Shown piece after piece: positions 42,034 through 50,366 of a DNA stretch of 64,000 bases. The position numbers and the translations under genes are program-made. The DNA is from Seonamhaeicola sp. GTDB lineage: Bacteria > Bacteroidota > Bacteroidia > Flavobacteriales > Flavobacteriaceae. The notes below the pieces were generated by a model that was not told the DNA's origin, ran no database searches, and saw only the letters and a list, made by a program, of their open reading frames with translations. The stretch spans positions 1 to 64,000 of the forward strand of contig NZ_JANQJQ010000004.1 of NCBI RefSeq assembly GCF_028281565.1, given 5' to 3'. Position 1 is the stretch's first letter. The number at the start of each line of letters is the position of its first letter.

Positions 42034-42948
42034 ATGTTCGGAAAAAAGAAAAATATTCCTGAAATAGATAAAGATCAGTTAGAATTAATTCAAAATGCGC
42101 AAAAACGCATTAGGCAAAAAAAGCGCTTATATGTTCATTTTGTTTTATTTCTTATTGGCTCCATATTTATAATAGCAGCCAATACGGTTTTAGGTATTGG
42201 TAAGGGCGTTCAGTTTTTTCAAATAGACTGGTTTGTCTTTGCTATTTTGATATGGCTGTTCCTGTTACTCTACCACACCTTCAATGTATTTGTCACCCAT
42301 AAATTTATGGGAAAGGCCTGGGAACAAAAACAGTTAGACAAATTAGTAACCGAACAAAAAATAAGAATAGAAAAAATTAAAAACGAACTAAAAAAGGAAG
42401 CTCCTCATATTGCTGAAAGTGACATCTATAATGAAGAACTTGCCCTAAAAGATAAAACCTGTGAAATAACCATTATTGTAGCCGCTGCCGAAAACAACGC
42501 TATTGGAAAAGACAATAAACTTATCTGGCACTTAAGCAACGACTTAAAACGATTTAAAACGCTTACCAACGGGCACCATATTATTATGGGACGAAAAACG
42601 TTTGAAAGCTTCCCCAAGCCACTGCCAAACAGAATCCATGTGGTTATTACCAGGCAGCCTGAATACAAAGCTCCGGAAGGCGTTATTGTTGTAAATAGTT
42701 TGGAAGCTGCTATTGAAGCTTCAAAAAACGATTCGCAACCGTTTATTATTGGTGGTGGCGAAATTTATAAGCAGGCCATGGCTATGGCCGATAAAATTGA
42801 GCTCACCAGAGTTCATGAAACTTTTGAAGCCGATGCCTTTTTCCCTGAAATAGATCCTGCCATTTGGAAAGAAACGGCCAATACCTTTCATAAGAAGGAT
42901 GAAAAGCACGATTATGAATTCTCATTTTTAACTTACGTAAAGAAGTAA
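42034..42948 (+). CDS. folA: 2TM domain-dihydrofolate reductase fusion
   Basis: A 304-residue protein. The N-terminal part (1-140) has two membrane helices (about 32-53 and 64-87) within a 2TM domain (PF13239 type), then a charged coiled segment (KLVTEQKIRIEKIKNELKKE). The C-terminal part (about 145-304) is a complete dihydrofolate reductase: IIVAAAENNAIGKDNKLIWH, LKRFKTLTNGHHIIMGRKTF, VITRQP and FIIGGGEIYKQAM. No Met lies near the junction, so separate translation of a normal DHFR is unlikely. The enzyme reduces dihydrofolate for thymidylate synthesis, here apparently tethered to the inner membrane. It ends immediately before the convergent MocR gene end. Confidence 0.9.
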   Translation: MFGKKKNIPEIDKDQLELIQNAQKRIRQKKRLYVHFVLFLIGSIFIIAANTVLGIGKGVQFFQIDWFVFAILIWLFLLLYHTFNVFVTHKFMGKAWEQKQLDKLVTEQKIRIEKIKNELKKEAPHIAESDIYNEELALKDKTCEITIIVAAAENNAIGKDNKLIWHLSNDLKRFKTLTNGHHIIMGRKTFESFPKPLPNRIHVVITRQPEYKAPEGVIVVNSLEAAIEASKNDSQPFIIGGGEIYKQAMAMADKIELTRVHETFEADAFFPEIDPAIWKETANTFHKKDEKHDYEFSFLTYVKK

Positions 42949-44439
42949 TTAATTTAACCGGTCATCAATCATGTGCATGGTCCTTTTAAATCTTTTTACA
43001 AATTCATAAGCTTCATCAGTGTTATAACGGGCAAAACCTATTCTAATAGCGTTGTGCCCCACATTGGCCATATCATATCGTTTCAATTCAACAAATAATA
43101 ATTTCTGTTGTCTGGCCACTTCCGTAACCTGATCCCAGGAGTACTTTTTGTTTAGGGTTACCCAGATAGCCATGCCTCCTTTAGGTATTTCAAAGGAAAT
43201 ATAAGCTCCTAAATGTTCCTTGAGTAACTTACAGAACAAATCCCTTCGCTCCCTGTAAATCTTAACTGCCTTTCTTGTATGTCTGTCTAAAGCTCCGTCT
43301 TTTATAAATTTTGCAAAAGTGATCTCTAATATAGCATCGCCTTGTCTGTCAACAAAACGCCTGAGCCTAGCACATTCATCTACAAAATCTTTTGAAGCCA
43401 CTAAATAGCCTACTCTAAATACCGGTGCCACTGTTTTACAAATGGACCCTACATAAATCACATGTCCTGAAGTATCATGACTGGCCAAAGGCAAAATAGG
43501 GGCCTGGTTATAATTAAAATCGTAGTCATAGTCATCTTCTATGATGGCAAAACCATGTATTTTAGCCAAATTTAGTAACTGTAGCCTCTTTTGAGCAGAC
43601 ATCGTTACCGTTGTTGGATGGTGGTGATGAGACGTGGTATAAACGGCCTTAACCGGTTTGGTTTTACACAATGCCTCAATAGCCTTTATGTCTAGCCCAT
43701 CATCTCCAACACCGACTCTCAAAATAGTTGCTTTGGAAAATTCAAATGTGGTATCTGAAGCACTATAATTGGTCTCACCTACAATGATATTTCCGCCTTC
43801 ATCAAACAACAACTGTGAAGCCAAAAACATACCCATTTGACTCCCTCTGGTAATCATGATATTATCAACAGATATATTGAGTCCCCTGGTTTCATTTAAA
43901 TAATCAACCAAAGTTTCTCTCAGTTCAAAACTTCCGTAAGTAGTACCGTATGAAAAATGTTCTAAACTACTTTTCTTTCCTAAAAGCTTTCTGTAAATAA
44001 TCCCTATTTCAGTAGCTGGTGTTAGACGCTCATCGTTGACACCATCATTAACATACATGTATGTGTCGTCATAATCCTGTGGAAATTCTCTATCCAAAGT
44101 GTTATCCCTCTTAAAAAGAAATCTGGCAGTCTTATTACCAGTACCTCCTGTAAGTTCTTCTAATTTCTGTTGTTTTAGCTCAGGTAAATTGGCATGTATA
44201 AATGTTCCCTTTTGCGGTACGCTTTCTGCCCAACCCTGTAATATTAGCTCTTCGTAGCAAGCCACTACAGTCTTTCTATGTAAGCTCAATAAGTCTGCTA
44301 AAGTCCTGCTTCCGGGTAATTTGGCTTCAGGCAACAATGTTCTACTTTTTATTAGCTTAATAAACTGGTTGGTTAACTGGATGTATATTGGTATCCTGCT
44401 TTCCCTGTCTATATTAATGATGGTTTTATAAGGAATCAT
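42949..44439 (-). CDS. MocR-type GntR/aminotransferase regulator
   Basis: A 496-residue transcription factor. The N-terminal GntR winged helix (about 15-85, PIYIQLTNQFIKLIKSRTLL and LPGSRTLADLLSLHRKTVVACYEEL) is fused to a class I aminotransferase-like domain. The PLP-binding Lys335 lies in GSICKTVAPVFRVGYLVA. The closest functional model is PdxR, which senses PLP. It is divergent from a PNPOx-fold protein across 92 bp that carries GACTAT repeats and an inverted copy, so that neighbour is the likely target. It ends with zero bp spacing to the convergent DHFR fusion. Confidence 0.92.
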   Translation of the reverse strand: MIPYKTIINIDRESRIPIYIQLTNQFIKLIKSRTLLPEAKLPGSRTLADLLSLHRKTVVACYEELILQGWAESVPQKGTFIHANLPELKQQKLEELTGGTGNKTARFLFKRDNTLDREFPQDYDDTYMYVNDGVNDERLTPATEIGIIYRKLLGKKSSLEHFSYGTTYGSFELRETLVDYLNETRGLNISVDNIMITRGSQMGMFLASQLLFDEGGNIIVGETNYSASDTTFEFSKATILRVGVGDDGLDIKAIEALCKTKPVKAVYTTSHHHHPTTVTMSAQKRLQLLNLAKIHGFAIIEDDYDYDFNYNQAPILPLASHDTSGHVIYVGSICKTVAPVFRVGYLVASKDFVDECARLRRFVDRQGDAILEITFAKFIKDGALDRHTRKAVKIYRERRDLFCKLLKEHLGAYISFEIPKGGMAIWVTLNKKYSWDQVTEVARQQKLLFVELKRYDMANVGHNAIRIGFARYNTDEAYEFVKRFKRTMHMIDDRLN

Positions 44440-44444
44440 AACTG

Positions 44445-44515
44445 GACTATTTAAAAAATAACTTCTGGATGACTATAACAGACCATAAAGCTATTAATTT
44501 TGATTTAAAATAGTC
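44445..44515. promoter_or_regulatory. GACTAT repeats between MocR and PNPOx genes
   Basis: GACTATTT (44445-44452), GACTATAA (44471-44478) and the inverted AAATAGTC (44508-44515) occur in the 92-bp divergent region. MocR proteins typically bind paired direct and inverted sites, so this is a plausible operator. Confidence 0.45.
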
Positions 44516-44531
44516 ACCTAAATCATTACAA

Positions 44532-45194
44532 ATGGAATCTTACAGCACATCAGAGCTCAACAAAGTCATCAGAGGCTCTAACAGGGCTACATACGATACT
44601 AAAACCATACACACTATTATTGATGCCGGTTTTATAGGCCATGTTAGCTATGTTTTTGAAGGCACACCCATTTGTATACCTATGGCCTATGGCAAAATTG
44701 GAGATAAAATATACTTGCATGGTTCATTGAAAAACAGAATGCTTTCATCAATTTTAGAAAACGAACAAATGAGTATGACCATCATGCATTTAGACGGGCT
44801 GGTATTAGCACGCTCAGGATTTCATCATTCCGTTAATTACCGGTCCGTTACTCTTTTTGGTAAGGCTACCAAGGTCGAAGATGACAAACTAAAAACAGAA
44901 GCTTTGAAGTGTGTCATTGACCAAATGATTCCAAATAGATGGGATTCATTGCGCCCCATGACAGAAAAAGAATTAAATGCCACCTTAGTCATTGAGATAG
45001 CCATTGAAACGGCTTCGGCAAAAGTGCGGGCCGATGGGGCTATTGATGAAAAATCAGATTTGGAATTACCTGTTTGGGCTGGCGTGATCCCTATTAAACA
45101 GGTAGCAAAAGCACCCATTTCTGATCAATTACTGGAAGATACCGTTCAAATCCCGGCACATGTGAAGGATTATTATGTCAAAAATAAAAACTAA
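44532..45194 (+). CDS. Pyridoxamine 5'-phosphate oxidase-fold flavin-binding protein
   Basis: A 220-residue cytoplasmic protein with the split-barrel FMN-binding fold: HTIIDAGFIGHVSYVFEGTP, IPMAYGKIGDKIYLHGS and MTIMHLDGLVLARSGFHHS. The family is the 'flavin-nucleotide-binding' or NimA-like branch rather than true PdxH, and the catalytic role is unknown. It is divergent from a MocR regulator of the PdxR type, which suggests a link to vitamin B6. Only 33 bp separate its stop from the kelch lipoprotein, so both may share a transcript. Confidence 0.85.
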   Translation: MESYSTSELNKVIRGSNRATYDTKTIHTIIDAGFIGHVSYVFEGTPICIPMAYGKIGDKIYLHGSLKNRMLSSILENEQMSMTIMHLDGLVLARSGFHHSVNYRSVTLFGKATKVEDDKLKTEALKCVIDQMIPNRWDSLRPMTEKELNATLVIEIAIETASAKVRADGAIDEKSDLELPVWAGVIPIKQVAKAPISDQLLEDTVQIPAHVKDYYVKNKN

Positions 45195-45199
45195 TTAGT

Positions 45200-45236
45200 A
45201 TTTTGCATGGTATCTAATTAAACTACCATGCAAAAT
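45200..45236 (+). promoter_or_regulatory. 13-bp hairpin covering the kelch start codon
   Basis: ATTTTGCATGGTA (45200-45212) and TACCATGCAAAAT (45224-45236) are exact complements around an 11-nt loop. The right arm contains the ATG start at 45228-45230. If transcription comes from the upstream gene, the start codon would be buried in the stem. No T run follows, so it is not a standard terminator. Confidence 0.65.
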
Positions 45237-46559
45237 CAACTAAATCGTTTAAAAATTTATAGTTTTAGCTTCTTATTAGTTTTACTTTTTTCATGCAAAT
45301 CAGACTCACAAACTTTAGATTCTCAAATTAAAGATCGGTGGATCGATAAAGATGAAGACGAAAACTACACGGCACGCCACGAATGTTCTTTTGTGCAGGC
45401 CGGAGATAAATTCATCATGTTTGGAGGCAGGGAATCAGCTCAAAAACTCGATATATACGATTTTAAAAACAATTCCTGGACATCGGCAAAAAGCAAGGCT
45501 CCGAAAGAGTTCAATCATTTTCAGGCTACTTTTTACAAAGGTTTTGTTTGGGTCATTGGCGCTTTTAAAACCAATAAGTTTCCCCGTGAAATTCCTGAGG
45601 ATAATATCTGGTTATATCACCCACCCTCTGATACCTGGATCAAAGGGCCTGAAATTCCTGAAGACAGAAGACGTGGTGGCGCTGGTTTAGTAGTCTATAA
45701 AGACAAATTTTACCTGATTGGCGGTAACACGATCGGGCATGATGGCGGTTATGTAAACTGGTTTGATGAATACGACCCCATAAATAATACCTGGACCGTT
45801 TTAAAAGACGCCTCTCAGGCCAGAGACCATTTTAGTGCTGCCGTTATTGGCAATAAGCTTTACGCTGTTGCAGGCAGGCATTCCGGTGGTGAAGGCGGTG
45901 TATTTGCACCGCTTGTCAGCATAGTAGATGTGTATGATTTTGATACTAAGAAATGGTCAACTTTAAAAAGGGATTTGCCTACTCCGAGAGCAGCTCCCGG
46001 AGTGGCTGTTTTTAACAATGAATTATTGGTTATGGGTGGCGAAGGAGAAAAACACGGACCAGCTTATAAAGTTGTGGAAGCATATAATCCAGAAACCGGA
46101 AAATGGTCTAAAAAAGCCAGCATGCACTATGCAAGACATGGTACCCAGGCTATATTATCCGGTGCGGGTGTTTATATTGCCGCGGGGTCTCCAACCAGAG
46201 GCGGTGGCAGGCAATTAAACATGGAAGTTTATAATGAAGATAAGCCAAGCGGAACTGCTTTAACTGCATCGCATTTAAAAGCACCTGAAAAAGTTGAAAT
46301 AATTAAAGGGACTTCTACTTCTATAAACATTACAAATGAAGGCGGAAACACAGGGACTTTCATAACTTCTTTGAAGTTACTTGGAACTGGCAATGATGCT
46401 TTCAAAATAGCATCGGACTTAAACCTGACTTTGGTTGATGCCAATAGTGATTTCAATATAAAAGTAAAGCATCTTTCAAAAGCATCCGGTGAAACAGCCA
46501 GCCTGGAAATCACTTATAACGGTAATGCTAAAAAGGTGATTGAACTTATTAGTAAATAA
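45228..46559 (+). CDS. Kelch-repeat lipoprotein with C-terminal ASH/HYDIN-like domain
   Basis: A 443-residue exported protein. A lipoprotein signal ends at LLFSCKSD (Cys24). Residues 45-345 hold six kelch-type blades, seen as repeated 'FIMFGG', 'FYLIGGN', 'LYAVAGR', 'LLVMGGE' strands with Gly-Gly pairs and trailing Tyr-Asp/Trp motifs. The last about 100 residues (from PEKVEIIKGTSTSINITNEG on) form a beta-sandwich of the ASH/choice-of-anchor type. Kelch propellers bind carbohydrate or protein. It is preceded by a hairpin that includes its own start codon. Confidence 0.88.
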   Translation: MQNQLNRLKIYSFSFLLVLLFSCKSDSQTLDSQIKDRWIDKDEDENYTARHECSFVQAGDKFIMFGGRESAQKLDIYDFKNNSWTSAKSKAPKEFNHFQATFYKGFVWVIGAFKTNKFPREIPEDNIWLYHPPSDTWIKGPEIPEDRRRGGAGLVVYKDKFYLIGGNTIGHDGGYVNWFDEYDPINNTWTVLKDASQARDHFSAAVIGNKLYAVAGRHSGGEGGVFAPLVSIVDVYDFDTKKWSTLKRDLPTPRAAPGVAVFNNELLVMGGEGEKHGPAYKVVEAYNPETGKWSKKASMHYARHGTQAILSGAGVYIAAGSPTRGGGRQLNMEVYNEDKPSGTALTASHLKAPEKVEIIKGTSTSINITNEGGNTGTFITSLKLLGTGNDAFKIASDLNLTLVDANSDFNIKVKHLSKASGETASLEITYNGNAKKVIELISK

Positions 46560-46643
46560 AATATCTAAGTCTGTCATCAAAAGCGATAGTATTCCCGATT
46601 TTTTCATTTAGTATTTATGAATTTATAAATGAAAAAATTCATG

Positions 46644-46651
46644 TACTTTTG
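46644..46651 (+). promoter_or_regulatory. -7 element for fabD
   Basis: TACTTTTG matches TAnnTTTG, 21 bp before the ATG. No clear TTG is at the expected distance upstream, where an ATGAATTT...AAATTCAT inverted repeat lies instead. Confidence 0.5.
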
Positions 46652-46672
46652 CTGCATTAAAAACGAATTATA

Positions 46673-47566
46673 ATGAATGCATATATATTTCCCGGCCAAG
46701 GCGCTCAATTCTCCGGAATGGGTTTGGACCTTTATGAAAACTCAGCTGACGCTCAAGAGTTATTTGAAAAAGCAAACGATATCTTAGGTTTTAATATAAC
46801 CGATATTATGTTTGAAGGTTCTGCCGAAGATCTAAAACAAACCAAAGTTACCCAACCCGCTATCTTTTTACATTCAGTCATTTTGGCTAAAACTTTAGGT
46901 GATTCTTTTAAACCGGATATGGTTGCGGGACATTCGCTTGGGGAGTTTTCAGCCTTAGTAGCCAATGGGGCTTTAAATTTTGAAGACGGATTAAAATTGG
47001 TATCTCAACGTGCCTTAGCCATGCAAAAGGCTTGTGAGTTGCAGCCAAGTACGATGGCAGCTGTTTTAGGGTTAGATGATGATATAGTTGAAAAAGTATG
47101 TGCTACAACCGAAGGTATTGTAGTGGCTGCTAACTATAACTGCCCGGGGCAATTAGTTATTTCCGGAGACATTGATGCCATTAACAAAGCTTGTGAAACT
47201 TTAAAAGAAGAAGGTGCACGCAGAGCACTGGTGCTACCTGTTGGTGGCGCATTCCACTCACCTTTAATGGAACCGGCACGTGAAGAATTGGCTGCCGCAA
47301 TTGAAAGTACTACATTTAGTAAACCAAATTGCCCGATATATCAAAATGTTACTGCCAATGCGGTCATTGATGAAAGTGCCATTAAAACCAATTTAATTTC
47401 ACAGTTAACGGCTCCGGTACGTTGGACACAATCTGTGCAACAAATGATTGACGACGGTGCTACTTTATTTACCGAAGTTGGTCCCGGAAAGGTATTACAA
47501 GGCCTGGTTAAAAAGATTAACAGGGCCTCTGAAACGGTTTCCGCAACGTTTGAAGGCAGCTTATAA
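46673..47566 (+). CDS. fabD: Malonyl-CoA:ACP transacylase
   Basis: A 297-residue cytoplasmic enzyme that loads malonyl groups onto acyl carrier protein for fatty-acid synthesis. IFPGQGAQFSGMGLDLYE starts the protein, the nucleophile Ser88 is in GHSLGEFSALV, and VLPVGGAFHSPLM carries the catalytic His. FTEVGPGKVLQGLVKKI closes the fold. It overlaps lspA by one base (TAATG), so translation is coupled. Confidence 0.96.
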   Translation: MNAYIFPGQGAQFSGMGLDLYENSADAQELFEKANDILGFNITDIMFEGSAEDLKQTKVTQPAIFLHSVILAKTLGDSFKPDMVAGHSLGEFSALVANGALNFEDGLKLVSQRALAMQKACELQPSTMAAVLGLDDDIVEKVCATTEGIVVAANYNCPGQLVISGDIDAINKACETLKEEGARRALVLPVGGAFHSPLMEPAREELAAAIESTTFSKPNCPIYQNVTANAVIDESAIKTNLISQLTAPVRWTQSVQQMIDDGATLFTEVGPGKVLQGLVKKINRASETVSATFEGSL

Positions 47567-48078
47567 TGAAGATATCACGTCGTTCCGTTTTTATCATTGT
47601 AACCATCATAGCTACTATTGCCATTGATCAAATTTCCAAAGTTTGGGTTAGAGCCAATGTGGGGTTACGCACCGAAACAGATCCCGGGGAAGTAAGACCT
47701 ATTATAGGCGATTATTTCACTTTAATGAATGTGAACAATAAGGGTGCTTTTTTGGGAATGGGTAGCGAACTTAATGAAACCTTAAGGGTGCTTTTATTAC
47801 TGGTGCTGCCGGTAGTTGTTCTAGGATTTGTTCTCCGATATGTTTTTAGAGATAAAAACTTAGGTAACTGGTCGCTTTTTGCTTTTTCAAGTATTATAGG
47901 CGGTGGTATAGCTAATGTATTTGACAGATTTGCTTATGGAGAAGTGACTGATTTTTGGCATATTGATTTAGGTGGTGTTTTTAGAACCGGAATTTTCAAT
48001 GTGGCCGATGTATTCGTTACCACCGGTATGATCATACTTGTGTTTGTTACCTTTTTTAAGAAGAAACCCGCTAAATAA
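47566..48078 (+). CDS. lspA: Lipoprotein signal peptidase (signal peptidase II)
   Basis: A 170-residue inner-membrane aspartic peptidase that removes signal peptides from lipoproteins. Four membrane helices are visible; the catalytic Asp pair lies in NVFDRFAYGEVTDFWHI and FNVADVFVTTGM. Length is usual for LspA. It is coupled to fabD and followed by a GC-rich hairpin. Confidence 0.95.
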   Translation: MKISRRSVFIIVTIIATIAIDQISKVWVRANVGLRTETDPGEVRPIIGDYFTLMNVNNKGAFLGMGSELNETLRVLLLLVLPVVVLGFVLRYVFRDKNLGNWSLFAFSSIIGGGIANVFDRFAYGEVTDFWHIDLGGVFRTGIFNVADVFVTTGMIILVFVTFFKKKPAK

Positions 48079-48083
48079 TATTA

Positions 48084-48108
48084 GCCGGAACAACCAAATT
48101 GTTCCGGC
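48084..48108. terminator. Hairpin between convergent lspA and lipoprotein gene
   Basis: GCCGGAACAA-ccaaa-TTGTTCCGGC is a perfect 10-bp stem. No T run follows in either direction, so termination is probable from the stem strength and position but not certain. Confidence 0.55.
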
Positions 48109-48137
48109 CAATAAAAAGAATTGAATAGCTTAGTTAT

Positions 48138-48857
48138 TTAGTTTATTTGAAAAGCAATAACTTCTCCTGATTCATGATCACCATTACGGGCAACAATTAC
48201 ATTGCCGTTATAGGTTAAAGTATAAGGGCCACCGCCGTCTCCAAATAAATCGCCCATTAAAATTTGATAAGATCCCGGCGGTAAACAAAGGGCTTTACTA
48301 AATGAGGTTTGATCAGGATATGGGCCACCCTCAAACAAGACCACATCATTGGCATCCAAAATTTGCCAATATTGTTCTTCCGGATAATCATCAAAGGTAA
48401 TGTCTAAAATAGTTTCAGGATACGGGCAAACCTGAGATAAATTAATTACTAATGGCTCTCCTATTAACAGCCCTTCCTGTGAGGAGATCTCAAGAATTAA
48501 TACGCTACCATCAGGGTCAATCTTTGAGCCTGTAACAGTTAACTCTATAGCACCTTCATTAGAATCTGCCGGTATTGTAATAGTTGATGAAGATATAGAA
48601 TACCCCGTTGGGTCTGCTGTAGTACCATCTTCAACTACACTTATATTAAAGGTTCTGGCGGCACTTGTAATAGTTGATACAAAAATACTTATTTGCTCAG
48701 TGGCTGTCCCCGTTGGGTCTACACCAAAATTGAATGCAGGCTCAAAAGAGACATAATTAATCTTGCTAACCGTAATGCCGTCTTCGTTCTTTTCACAAGC
48801 AGCAAACAGAAACAGGGCTAACAAAACAGGTAAAAATAAAATATGTTGTTTTTTCAT
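48138..48857 (-). CDS. SusCD-associated lipoprotein
   Basis: A 239-residue exported lipoprotein (signal LLALFLFAACEKNED, Cys21). An N-terminal beta domain (about 30-140) has Calx-beta/DUF-type repeats (ISIFVSTITSAARTFNISV). A second domain (about 148-239) has the pattern DYPEEQYWQILDANDVVLFEG, then LPPGSYQILMGDLFGDGGG, which recurs in secreted flavobacterial proteins as a small beta module. It is the third gene after susC and susD, in the position of a surface glycan-binding lipoprotein, but ligand and homology are not established. Confidence 0.75.
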   Translation of the reverse strand: MKKQHILFLPVLLALFLFAACEKNEDGITVSKINYVSFEPAFNFGVDPTGTATEQISIFVSTITSAARTFNISVVEDGTTADPTGYSISSSTITIPADSNEGAIELTVTGSKIDPDGSVLILEISSQEGLLIGEPLVINLSQVCPYPETILDITFDDYPEEQYWQILDANDVVLFEGGPYPDQTSFSKALCLPPGSYQILMGDLFGDGGGPYTLTYNGNVIVARNGDHESGEVIAFQIN

Positions 48858-48893
48858 GATTAATCGTTTAAGAATTAAAGTGAGTCATTTCTC

Positions 48894-50360
48894 TTAGTTA
48901 TTGATACTATCATCCATATTGGGGTTGGCATCTATCTCCGATTGTAGGATGTTTAAATAAAACAATTCACTATCTGCCGGTACTGTTAAAGGGACTCTAT
49001 GCTCAGGGTCTCTTACTATTGGCAACCGGTACCTTTTGGCATCAAACCATTCAACGCCTAGCTCGCCATAAAGCTCCTTTCTACGCTCTATTAATATTTC
49101 ATCCAATAAAGCTTGTCCCGTATTGGTAGAAATAACGGCATTAGGGTCCCTGTCACTTTGTAAAGCGAAAAGCAATTGTCTTGCGCCATCTTCATTCCCC
49201 AGATGATACTGTGCCTCAGCATCGATCAATACCATTTCAGACTTTCTCATAAGCGGAACATCTGACGCAAATGTGAATGCAAATTTGGTGGTAATGAATT
49301 CTCTGTACGGAGTAGCTGACTGGTATATATCAAAGAATAAGTTTCTTTTATCAGTATTAGAAAAACGATCCCTGAAATGTGTATTGATATAGGTTGCCTG
49401 GTATGACAATGTTAAATGGTCTGTCATGGCATGTGGCGACAACCAAAAGAAGTTGGTTTCATTTGACCCGTCTTGAAAATGGCCCCACAACCAGTCCTGA
49501 TCTGATAAATCATCAAACCCTCCGCCCCAGTTTGTTGAAACAACAGCGCTTGCGGCATTACCGCCATAAGCAGCTCTTGCCGACGAAGATGCCAGCGCCC
49601 AATCATCCTGAGTTACCAGTAAAACCCTTGCTAAAATACCATTAGCTACGGCTTTGTTAATATAACTTTTACCTAATCTTTCTTCGCGTAAATCCGGAAT
49701 AGCCTCTTTAAGGTCTGTTAAGATCAAATTATAGACATCACTTAACGGACTTGGTGGGTTTCCTTCTGAAGATCCGGTAGCCGGTTCTGTATAAACAGGG
49801 ATTCTTGCCACACTTCTATCATTGTTATAGTTAGGCGCAAACTCTAAAGCCAATTGAAAATAATGGAACGCTCTAATGGCTTTACCTACGGCAATGAATT
49901 CTCTTTTTGTAGCGTCATCCAGATCACTGCTATTTTCAACCCCACGAATTAAAACATTGGCATAATTAATAAACTCATAATTAAACTTCCATGTAAAATC
50001 CACGCGTCTAAAAGTAGCACCTCTATTCTCATGGGCATAGTCAAATAAAAACCAACTTGGGGCTTGTATTAAGTCATTTCCTTTAATAGTTCTTGCAAAA
50101 TACATGGCATATAAGCCTCCGGTATCAACATTGGAATTGTTTACGCCATCTGTGAGATCATCATCCCACTGCCCTTTGTACCGGTCATACATTCCTGAAA
50201 CAAACGACTGTACAACACTTCTATCTGAAAATACTACAGATTCTGAAAGGCCCGCAGTATTTTGAGGCTCCTCTAAAAATTCTTTGGAACAGCTTGATAG
50301 TACTACCAGAACTAACACTAAAACTGTTCTTTTAAATATGTTTTTTGTTTTCATTTTCAT
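48894..50360 (-). CDS. SusD/RagB-like nutrient-binding lipoprotein
   Basis: A 488-residue surface lipoprotein (signal VLVVLSSCSKEFLEEPQ, Cys24). The N terminus with LEEPQNTAGLSESVVF and helical TPR-like segments (FIAVGKAIRAFHYFQLALEF) and the late RRKELYGELGVEWFDAKRYR block are hallmarks of SusD. It captures a polysaccharide or peptide nutrient and caps the SusC channel. It begins 6 bp after susC ends. The substrate cannot be deduced, because no glycoside hydrolase or peptidase lies in the operon. Confidence 0.95.
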   Translation of the reverse strand: MKMKTKNIFKRTVLVLVLVVLSSCSKEFLEEPQNTAGLSESVVFSDRSVVQSFVSGMYDRYKGQWDDDLTDGVNNSNVDTGGLYAMYFARTIKGNDLIQAPSWFLFDYAHENRGATFRRVDFTWKFNYEFINYANVLIRGVENSSDLDDATKREFIAVGKAIRAFHYFQLALEFAPNYNNDRSVARIPVYTEPATGSSEGNPPSPLSDVYNLILTDLKEAIPDLREERLGKSYINKAVANGILARVLLVTQDDWALASSSARAAYGGNAASAVVSTNWGGGFDDLSDQDWLWGHFQDGSNETNFFWLSPHAMTDHLTLSYQATYINTHFRDRFSNTDKRNLFFDIYQSATPYREFITTKFAFTFASDVPLMRKSEMVLIDAEAQYHLGNEDGARQLLFALQSDRDPNAVISTNTGQALLDEILIERRKELYGELGVEWFDAKRYRLPIVRDPEHRVPLTVPADSELFYLNILQSEIDANPNMDDSINN

Positions 50361-50366
50361 AATTTT

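Noticed and set aside
42949-44439. MocR protein as a biosynthetic aminotransferase
   Set aside because: The N-terminal GntR helix-turn-helix is intact and the divergent arrangement fits a regulator.
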